DNA of 26,405 bases, taken from assembly GCA_015680685.1 (NCBI GenBank), contig MNCI01002760.1, positions 8,307 to 34,711 on the forward strand, in the 5' to 3' direction. A model generated the notes under the pieces. It was not told the DNA's origin. It saw only the letters and a program-made list of their open reading frames with translations, and searched no databases. The stretch comes from Gnetum montanum (taxonomy: Eukaryota > Streptophyta > Gnetopsida > Gnetales > Gnetaceae). The translations under genes were made by a program, and so were the position numbers. Below, piece after piece: positions 6,743 through 14,681 of this stretch (position 1 is the stretch's first letter; every line of letters starts with the position of its first letter).

Positions 6743-9246
6743 ATGTCTTCTTCTTCACATAAGAGCACTTCACCACCTAGGACTAACACAAGAGGTAGTT
6801 AGCGACATAATACACATAACTAGGATCCGCCAATTTCTTAATAGTTTCGTGTGGTATATAGTCATTCTGATGAGTATGTACCTAATTTCACGTTTATTCT
6901 CCACCAAGATGAACAACTGCATTGGAGAGACTTGGAGAATAACATAGTGTTGCCTCTAAACCGATCAGTTCCCAACATGCTCCTTTGTGCTCTCACATGA
7001 ATAGGAATGTCTCTTTTATATGTAGAATACGTTGCATGTGATCATGACTCAAGGGACTATCATCCCACAGAAGTGCAACATCAAAGGGACTTGCGACAGG
7101 AGAGATACCATACATCCTTGAAGGATAAATGGCCCCATGATGGTCTACACATTTCGAGCAAAATTGAGGATGGTGAACCTACTTCAACAGGTTTACCAAA
7201 AAATGATGTTCCTCCACCTAACATTGGTCAAGAGGTGATGTATCAGAACCTTCACTCCACTATTCACAACCCTAGTTCTGATACCCACGAACACAAAGTG
7301 TTCAACGAGGGAACACGAACACACGATAAGGGTAGACGTTCTGATCATGATCACGATCGAGGCTGAGACCACTGAAGAGAAGGTAGAAAACACCATCATG
7401 GCAATGATTCTCCTTCTTCTTCACCTTCATCATCATCTTCACCCTCTTTTTCAATGTCCAGATGCATTCATAGGAAAACCAATCGTGAGGATAAGGGAAA
7501 ACGAAGTGAAAGACATTGACGAGACAGTTGAGAACGAGGATGAGGGCACTCTAAGGAATCAAGGCATAGAAGAAGGGAGAGTAGGGAACTACATAGACAC
7601 CATAGACAGTATGAACAAGATGATCATGGAGAACCCCTACTCATAACTAGAAGCATGCTAAATATAACAAAAGCCATAAGAGTTCCAACAAGGCACCAAA
7701 AGGATAGTAGGATCAAGAGGTTAGACATGAATAACATCCCACGATTTGAAGGGGGATACAATGCTGATCCTCAAAATCATTTACAATCATTCCATGATTC
7801 ATGTGCCTTGCAAAACATAGAAAAAAATGGCAAAAATTGAAGTTTTTCCCAATGACACTAGTGAAAGAAGCTAAAAGTTGGTATTGGTCCTTAGAACCAG
7901 AATCTATTCAAAGGTGGAGTACAATGTTAGAACTGTTCAATGATAAGTACCAAACATATTCCCAAGTGTCTAACTTGCAGAAGCAAATCCAAGGATGGAA
8001 GCAAGGAAATCATGAACGCTTAGATGCTACCATGGGCTGCTATTATGCACTATTACATCGTTGCCCTGGCCATAGTTATTCGTAGTGGGATCAACTACAC
8101 CATCGCGTGGATGGAATTAGGCATGAAATAAGAAGAACCCTTGGGACGTATGCCTAAGGAATGTTATCGAAGCTTAGGTCTCATCAAATTCATAGATTGC
8201 TAGAGTAAGTAGCCAAAGAAGAAGGTGAGCTATGAAAGAGAGAAAGTGTGGAAGAATACAACTGAGATCCTTCCCTCTGAAAAAGGGGAGTGAGATTTTG
8301 TGAGGAGGAAGAAGAGTCACCACTCAAAGAGATGGTTAATAGGAAAAATTTGCCTCTCGAAAAGTTAACAACAAAACTATTGACAAAGGTAGACCAAATG
8401 TGGAACTTCCTGGATAGTAGGTTTGAAACTGTTCTTAAAATTGTAGAGGAGTTTAGGGAGCGAGGTAGTGACTTCGACAAAAAGAAAAAGAGAGAAGTGG
8501 AAAATGCACATAACAAGGGTAAGGGAAAAATGGCCATCACAGAAGAGGTTGTGGATTCAGACACGGACAATGATAGTGGATGCGAGATATGCCAATACGA
8601 CCATCTTAAGGGATGTTGCCTAGTGATCTCACATCTACAAGAGTCTGGGATGTATGCACTCAACCCACAACTAAATAAATGGCAAGCACCCCAACGGTTA
8701 CCTTATTCCCAAGGTAACCAAAGGTAGTTCCACCAACCTTCAACATATTATCCAAGTGGAACTCCACCACAACCCGTTGAGTAACATCAATAGTGGCAAT
8801 ACCCAAAATCATGGGGGATGCCACCACCAAGGTAACAATACCCATACCGATAACCTGACCCATATGGCTACTATGTGCAGCATCCAATCTCTCCACATGA
8901 CTCTATTAGTCACGTTACACCATGACATCACTACCAAGCTCGTGAGCATTATAGAACTCCTTCTCCTAGGAAAGGTAACCCAAAAATATACCATCCTTCA
9001 AATCCATCCGCAGCTCTCATGCCAATAGCTCCATTACCACCCACTCCAACAATGCAAGGGGAACTCTCTACTCAACCACAGCAACGCAATGCCACAAGGG
9101 CTGTAAACCCTCAACCCACTATTGGTTCTAACAACCATATGAAGAAAAGACCTTTCTTCAGAACCAACAATCCAATCAAGCCCTTACAACCACAAGCAGT
9201 TAAACCTTTGAACACCTCCCCATGAAACAAGGCTTTAGAGCTCCCG
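6743..9246 (+). pseudogene. gag: gag region of element A
   Basis: Gag forms the particle that packages element RNA. The ATG at 6743 (MSSSSHKS) is conserved in element B. One frame runs to about 7830: a YSHSDEYVPNFTFILH segment, a His/Asp/Ser-rich linker (7330-7460) and the conserved NIPRFEGGYN start of the capsid-like core (from about 7730). A single lost A in an A-run near 7830, judged against B, moves the frame to the core (FPMTLVKEAKSWYW, then LLHRCPGHSYS), which fits the retrotransposon gag family. A zinc-knuckle-like CX2CX3HX3C lies at 8581-8616 and a Pro/Gln/Tyr-rich tail follows. At least a dozen in-frame stops are present, many readable as C-to-T or G-to-A changes. Not functional. Confidence 0.8.
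8581..8616 (+). other. Zinc-knuckle-like motif in gag A
   Basis: The gag frame encodes CEICQYDHLKGC, spacing CX2CX3HX3C. The same spacing is kept in element B (23578-23613). The usual retroviral knuckle is CX2CX4HX4C, so this is a shortened variant; it probably binds the packaged nucleic acid. Confidence 0.6.
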
Positions 9247-10260
9247 TTGAACCAAACACCGAGCTCAACACATACGGTTATGTTAACACATGCCGTTACT
9301 GACTGCATTAAGGTTGGACACCTTCCTAGGAAATTCTCTAATCCTAGAATCCCTCTAATCTATCTCCAAATCGCTAGAAATGAGCCATGCAAAGCTCTTC
9401 TAGATTCAGGTTCTGGAGTCAACTTAATATCACAAGAAATGTACAAAGCCTAAAACCTACCTCCATTAAAGAAGAACAATATTCACCTAGAGCTAGCTGA
9501 CCAGTCCATCACTATTCCCTTGGGATTGGTGGAGGAAATTATCACCATTATGTATGGGTGGTCGTACCCAGCTGATTTCCTAGTGATACAAGTGAATAAC
9601 GGTAAAGGGGACTTCCCAATAATAATGGGAAGAGCATGGATAAGTACTAAAGATTCATGCCTAGGAATTTGTGATCTTTCCTTGGAAATATTTAAGGAGA
9701 ACACTTTTGGAAAGATCAAGAAGAATAAGATTCCATGCATCGCATACAGTGATACAGGGTGCAATTACGTGCAGAGATCATGGGTTGTGCAAAGTTTAGC
9801 ATTTCCTGCATGCAACCGATGTGAACAAGACATTAACATACAAAAGTGCCTGTATGTAGTAGCCACATGACAAGAAGACACCTAGTGGTTGATAGCTAAT
9901 GAAGAGAGCAACTCACTAACATGCATGGAACTAACTAAGAGAATAACTTGCGCTTACATCGAAAGCATAGATGCACTAGAGCAAGTCTGCTACCAACATC
10001 CAAGTCTTAACCTTGAAAACATCAACTGGGGGAAGTTGGAAATTCTTGAAAAATTAAAACAAGAGCCCCTAGAATTAAAACCATTGCCCACTGGTCTAGA
10101 ATATATGATTCTTGAAAATGGAAAACTAGTAATCATCAAAGCAAGACTTTCTTTCAAAAAAAAAGGAAGATTGCTGAAGGCAGTAAACAAGTGGTCAAAA
10201 GCCTTTGCCTGGTCATATCCTAAATTAACTAGAATAGATCCTAGGATATGCTAGCATAGG
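9247..10260 (+). pseudogene. pro: Aspartic protease region and protease-RT linker of element A
   Basis: A retropepsin that would cut the Gag-Pol polyprotein. The active-site segment ALLDSGSGVNLIS has its catalytic Asp codon at 9403-9405, followed by the flap-side strand region and the GRAWI-type segment (about 9628-9645), which matches the plant gypsy protease IMGRA(W) signature. The frame is the same as gag core and RT. Stops interrupt it at 9451, about 9868 and 9883, the first and last at the same codons as in element B. The region after 9900 is the linker to RT (about 120 codons open, 9889-10254). The Asp-Ser-Gly triad itself is intact. Confidence 0.8.
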
Positions 10261-11218
10261 ATTTACACTGATCCCTCCATGAAACCTCAAAAACAACCTC
10301 AGAGGTAATTGAATCCAAAATTGAAGCAAGTAGTAAAAGAATAAATAGAACAACTTCTTAAGGCTTGGTTCATATATCCCATTGCTAATAGTGAATGGGT
10401 TAGCCCTCTGGTGATCGTGCCTAAAAAGGAAGGCAAATGGAGGGTGTGCATAGATTTTAGGCTGCTGAACATGACAACATTTAACAATCACTTTCCATTG
10501 TCATTCATTGACCAAGTCTTAGACACTATAGCAGGGCATTGCTATTATAGTTTTTTGGATGACTATAGTGGATACAACCAAATACGGATAGCCCCAAAGG
10601 ACCAAACCAAGACAATGTTCACCAGTCCTTGGGGAACATTTGTGTATAAAAAAATGTTGTTTGGCTTATGTAATGCTCCTGCCACATTTCAACACCTAGT
10701 TCTAAGCATATTCCAATAGCAGATAGGGAATGGAGTGGAAGTCTTTATGGACGACTTCTCCACCTATGGAATAAGTTTTGATCAAGCCTTGGACCGATTA
10801 GAGCAAGTGCTGAAAATATGCGTAGAAATCAATTTAAGGCTCAACTAGAAGAAAAGCCATTTAAACATGCGTAGAAACCAATTTAAGGCTCAACTAGCAA
10901 AAAATCAATTTAATGGTCCAAGAAGGCATAGTACTTGGGCATAAGGTTTCACATGTAGGAATAGAGGTAGACCTAGATAAAATTAGGGTCATCCAAGGAA
11001 TCACCCGTCAATCGAAAATGGTCAAAGACATTTGGTCATTCCTTGGACACACGAGCTACTATAGGAGATTCATTGAGAACTTCTCTAAGATTTCCAAACC
11101 ATTGGTAGAGGTAACAAAGAAGGATGTACCTTTTGAGTGGACCAAAGAATGTGAACGAGCATTCCAAACCCTAAAACGAAAGCTAGTAGAAACTCCCATT
11201 CTACAAGCTCCTGACTAG
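10261..11218 (+). pseudogene. Reverse transcriptase region of element A
   Basis: RNA/DNA-dependent DNA polymerase domain. Visible motifs in order: WVSPLVIVPKKEGKWRVCIDF, FPLSFIDQVLD, the first catalytic Asp in YSFLDDYSGYNQI (10558-10560; the following residue is Asp where element B and relatives have Gly), FGLCNAPATFQ, and the catalytic FMDD at 10744-10755. A stop lies at 10717. Just past FMDD a 49-bp tandem duplication (10818-10915) shifts the frame. The connection segment (GHTSYYRRFIENFSKI, KPLVEVTKKDVPFEW) follows in the new frame. The insert that many Athila RTs carry between the PKK and WRVC motifs is absent, by my recollection of the family, so placement as canonical Athila is tentative. 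Confidence 0.88.
10818..10915 (+). repeat. 49-bp tandem duplication in RT A
   Basis: ATGCGTAGAAA(T/C)CAATTTAAGG starts at 10818 and again at 10867, and the two 49-bp halves differ at about five sites. Both contain the TAG that replaces a Trp codon (TGG in element B), so the nonsense change came before the duplication. Because 49 is not a multiple of three, the frame after it is shifted. Confidence 0.8.
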
Positions 11219-11589
11219 TCCCAATCATTCCACATCATGACTGACGCATCCAATTATGCTTCAGGAGCCGTACTTACATAATTAGATGACCAAAAACATC
11301 CTTACTACATCCACTATGCAAGTATAAGTATCATGGGTGCACAACTTAACTACACAACTATAGAGAAAGAATTAATGGTTGTAGTGTTTGCACTGGATAA
11401 GTTTAGGCACTATGTGTTAGGTTACAAAGTGTTCATCCACATGGATCTTAGTGCAATCTGATTCCTCATGAACAAGCCAATGATTAGCCCTCATATTATA
11501 TGATGGCTGGTAATCCTATAGGAGTTCGATCTAACAATGATCGATTGAAAAGGCACCAAGAACATAGTTGTAGATCATTTATCTTGGTT
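11219..11589 (+). pseudogene. RNase H region of element A
   Basis: Degrades the RNA of the RNA-DNA hybrid during reverse transcription. Motifs: SFHIMTDASNYASGAVL with the first acidic residue (Asp codon 11243-11245), TIEKELMVVVFALDKFRHYV with the Glu pair, a third acidic residue in the VFIHMD segment (Asp codon 11444-11446), and VVDHLS with the last Asp (11573-11575). The four-carboxylate pattern of gypsy RNase H is therefore still visible. Stops occur at 11216 (Trp to stop), 11279, 11459, 11501, 11516 and 11546; the last is shared with element B. Confidence 0.85.
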
Positions 11590-13046
11590 GCATTGGGACA
11601 GCAAAGAGGATGAATATATAATGTTTGATTATTTTCTTGATGAAGCCCTCTTTTCCGGTGTAGTGAATAACCAACCCACGGAGAAAAACTGGTATAGTAG
11701 CATTCTCACCTATCTCCTTACTCAACAAACACCACAGGAGTTGGACTTTAGGAAGAAACAACAGTTTCTTCACAAAGCCAAGTACTTCATGGAGATCAAT
11801 GGACAACTTTATAAAGTGTGTCCTAATGGCTTGGTTCAATGGTTCGATGGTGCATGCCTGAGGTAAACCAACTAAGATTTCTCCAAGATGCTCATGAGGG
11901 CCCTTATGGGGATCACTATGTGGGGAGATGAACAGCTATTAAGATCTTGCTTGTAGGATATTACTAGCCAAAATTATTTTAGATGCCCATCAATTTGTCT
12001 AATCTTGTGAGCATTGTCAATGTGATGGGGAAATGATTGCTAAAATGGAGGATCTGCAACAATGGATTCAATCATTAGAACCCTTCGACATTTGGGGAAT
12101 AGACTTTATGGGGCCCATTACACCAATGTCCAATGGAAAAGCTTACATTGTAGTTGTCATAGACTATCTAATGTAATGGGTTAAAGCAGCTGCTATTATA
12201 GATTGCACATCATCTACAGCTTCACGATTTATGCAATAACAAATAATAAATAGGTTTGGTGTGCCATGTGCACTTATCTTAAATAATGGAACACACTTCA
12301 CAGGTGCAACTTTTCAAAAGTTAATGCAACGCTTAGGGGTTGAACATAAATTGACTACAACTTACCACCCCCAATCTAATGGACAAGCTGAGGTCACCAA
12401 TAGGGAGATCACTAAAATATTAACTAGGACAATTAGCAAGTATAGGCGAGATTGGAGCACTAAATTAAATGATGCTCTTTGGGCATACTAATCCAGCTAA
12501 AAACTCCCTATAGGCTACTCTCTCTATGAGTTAGTGTATAGAAAGCTTTCACACATTCCAATTCAAACCGAATTCCGTACACTATCAATGGCTTGTGACC
12601 TCCACCTCGATCTTGATCTAGCACAAAAACAAAGGTTGACAACTTTAAAAATGCTAGATGAAAATTGATTAGCTGCCCTATCATCAAATGAGTTGCACAA
12701 GGCATATAACAAGCAACGTCATAACTTGAAGATTCGAAAGGTTAAGTATCAACTAGGAGATAAGGTTCTCTACTAGAACCCCACACATGTGCCACAATGC
12801 ACAAAATTTCAAACACTATGGGAAGGACCTTACATTATTCATACAACCTTTCCTTCTGGGGCCATGACCATATACAAATCAAAGAGCCCTAATAAGAGAT
12901 TATTAGTCAATGTGCAATAGATCAAACCCTTCCATGAATTTAGAATAGTCAGTGCACATAATACCTCTAAGAAGGGACAACCCTGCTTACTATTTCAGAT
13001 CTCCTCCTTCCAACTCAATCATGGGGGAGATGGCCACCTCTACTAA
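11590..13046 (+). pseudogene. Integrase region of element A
   Basis: Inserts the cDNA into chromosomes. The zinc-binding HHCC is present: His 11893 and His 11914, Cys 12006 and Cys 12015 (first bases), split by a one-base loss near 11978. The catalytic core starts with GIDFMGPI (first Asp 12102-12104). The second catalytic Asp is replaced by Asn (ILNNGTHF, codon 12282-12284). The Glu in HPQSNGQAEV is kept (12390-12392). A C-terminal WEGPYII resembles the GPY/F module. The pol frame ends at a TAA (13044-13046) after LNHGGDGHL, an ending conserved in element B. An 8-bp duplication at 11833-11848 adds another frame change. Several in-frame stops make it inactive. Confidence 0.88.
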
Positions 13047-13144
13047 CCATTTGAGGCCCTTAGTTCCTTTTTTTAAGTTTTTGTTTTACATATTTTTGTT
13101 TTACAAATTTCTTTAACTATTCCCTTTTTTGTTTTGCAACATCA
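13047..13144 (+). other. Remnant of 3' noncoding spacer of element A
   Basis: Only about 100 bp of T-rich spacer separate the pol stop from the truncated LTR. It begins like the corresponding spacer of element B (T-rich, after the GATGGCCA pol ending) and then stops abruptly at 13144. There is no polypurine tract before the LTR. Compared with B, about 4.8 kb of internal sequence plus the first 270 bp of LTR have been lost in one apparent deletion. Confidence 0.7.
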
Positions 13145-13683
13145 AACTTTATGATAAACTTTACAGCAAACAGCTTAAGCTAATTAGTGATTAATGATTG
13201 TTTAACTCTTTCCTAGTTAATTAATATTTCTCTCAACCTTAGACCCCCTTAGTTAAGTACACTCAGTACAACCGCTTCGAGCATGCGTGTAGCGCTTGGT
13301 AATCTAGTAACAATTAGCGTTTGGTAATTGCAACAACGTTGCACTAGTTCAAGATGTGTACAACAAGTGGGAATGGATACTGGTGTTAGGAACATTTAGA
13401 AACTAGTTAATGAATAGTTAATGTAAGTTAGCCACTTAGTTCTCTCTCCCTCTCCTTTATTAGTAGAAGATATAAAAAATAAAAAAGCTATAAAAATCAT
13501 ATACCTCAAGCTTACTTAACCATACAACTATGACAATACAAGTAAGTTTGGGAAGACAACGATTGATTAACCTTGAGTGTTCCATTAAGGTGCATAAGCA
13601 CTTAGTCTTTGGAGTTCAACCAGATCGTGCGTGAAACTCTCATATTTGTATGGTTGAGTGTAGGGGTACCTCGCCACTCATCA
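13145..13683 (+). repeat. 3' LTR of element A, 5'-truncated
   Basis: Matches 6059-6598 of the 5' LTR over 539 bp with roughly 55 differences by hand count, most of them transitions. It begins at AACTTTATGATAAAC instead of the true start TGATGAG and ends CACTCATCA, followed by the GTGAG target duplication. The truncation follows from the absence of the 270-bp U3 start and of any polypurine tract. Confidence 0.88.
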
Positions 13684-13688
13684 GTGAG
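13684..13688. repeat. Target-site duplication of element A, right copy
   Basis: GTGAG here equals 5785-5789 on the other side of the element. It confirms that the deletion in the 3' part happened inside the element after integration and that the right terminus is original. Confidence 0.85.
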
Positions 13689-14019
13689 CACTTATTGGTA
13701 TGAGTTAATAGTTACATAATCAAGTGTGAAGAGCAAGCATTGGTGTTGAACCTATAGCAATTTTTCACATTCTTTATTGATGTGTCTTGGGTCAATCTTC
13801 AAAAAATCAACAAAGAGGAGCCAATGAAAAACCTCAAGGAAAATTCATATTAAAAATGAAAGCCCATGGCTAGGATTTTCATTTTAATTTGGTGGAGATC
13901 TAAAGGAAAAAATAATTACCTTATTTTCCCACCAAAAATCCTACCTTGTGGCCTTTAATTGGTAGAATTTTAAGTAATTTTCAATGTAAAAAATGAGATT
14001 TCTAATCCACACACTATCA
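13689..14019. other. Unassigned DNA between elements A and B
   Basis: These 331 bp lie between the target duplication of A and the first recognisable base of the truncated LTR of B. They have no similarity to the missing 500 bp of that LTR and contain no gene. Two imperfect inverted repeats occur (TTTGGTGG ... CCACCAAA, and AAAATCCTACC ... GGTAGAATTTT, about 13890-13975). They could be filler from a deletion or part of an older repeat. Confidence 0.4.
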
Positions 14020-14463
14020 TAAATAAATGAAATAAATGAAATATTTAATGGCATATTTAATTTCTCTAGAATACTACAAGGTTTATCAAAAATCTTATCT
14101 TTATTGTTTCACACACTATCATGTTTAGGTATAATAATGCTCGAATAAAAATCTATACACTCAATGACTTCTACTATGGGCACTCAAGAAAATATTCTAA
14201 CTCTTAAATGGGAAAACTACAAAATCTCTACTACTACTATGAGAAGGCATGCCATAAATGTGGTTGGTGAGCACATATTTATAGACTAGGATATACCCCT
14301 ATGTCGATGGGGCCACATCAACATAATTAACTACATTGACAAGACCTCGTCAATGGGGCCTAGTCAATAGGACCTCATTGATGGGGCCTAGTCAATGGGG
14401 CCATGTCGATGTAAAAAACTACATTGATGGGGCCCAATCAATGTGACAAACCAAAACTCATCA
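14020..14463 (-). repeat. 3' LTR of element B, truncated
   Basis: Aligns with about 25935-26326 of the 5' LTR, including TAGAATACTACAAGG-like, AATGCTCGAATAAA and CACTCAATGACT blocks. Its plus-strand end ACTCATCA abuts the polypurine tract. The last roughly 500 bp of the LTR (element orientation) are missing on the left. A TATAAATA candidate lies at 14276-14283 on the minus strand. The U3 start carries GTCAATGGGGCC-type repeats with more units than in the 5' LTR. Confidence 0.85.
14276..14283 (-). promoter_or_regulatory. TATA box candidate in LTR B (3' copy)
   Basis: TATAAATA on the minus strand; the same motif is in the 5' LTR at 26167-26174, about 150 bp inside the LTR start. Conservation between the two diverged copies supports it modestly. 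Confidence 0.4.
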
Positions 14464-14474
14464 TACCCCCACAA
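14464..14474 (-). other. Polypurine tract of element B
   Basis: The minus strand reads TTGTGGGGGTA immediately before the LTR start TGATGAG. This purine-rich run primes plus-strand DNA synthesis in LTR elements. Its exact abutment with the LTR confirms the 3' LTR boundary. Element A lacks the equivalent. Confidence 0.7.
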
Positions 14475-14681
14475 TTGAATACAAACTCTTCCATGAGTTC
14501 TTTACAAAATTGGAAAGGTATGGAATTATTGACTGACTCTAACATAACAAAAAAAAACAAGATAAAATGAACATAACAACTGAGTGCTCAATGTACGGAT
14601 CAACACATTACAAAAATTGTAGTGTTCATGACACAAAATTGAACAATATGACATGATTCTTCAAAACTGTATGGCACATTC

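Larger units (their letters stand above)
5790..13683 (+). mobile_element. Athila-like Ty3/gypsy retrotransposon A, decayed
   Basis: A 7.9-kb element in the order LTR, primer site, gag, protease, RT, RNase H, integrase, LTR, which is the Ty3/gypsy order. Its ends are set by TGATGAG...CTCATCA and the GTGAG target duplication. The Athila-like call rests on the primer-site type, the HPQSNGQAE integrase motif, the FMDD RT motif and the sister copy B with an extra 3' ORF. The coding region carries many nonsense codons. Reading frames change at about 7830 (one base lost), 10867 (49-bp duplication), 11841 (8-bp duplication) and about 11978 (one base lost). The region that should hold an extra ORF and polypurine tract is missing. 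LTR copies differ at roughly 10% of compared sites by hand count, so insertion is old. Confidence 0.9.

Noticed and set aside
7347-7646. 99-codon plus-strand frame in gag A
   Set aside because: The real gag frame crosses this region with the Ser/His-rich linker, matching element B; this one is an out-of-frame overlap.
8190-8663. 157-codon minus-strand frame
   Set aside because: Complement of the gag region of element A. The plus frame carries the zinc knuckle and conserved gag segments, so this is a shadow.
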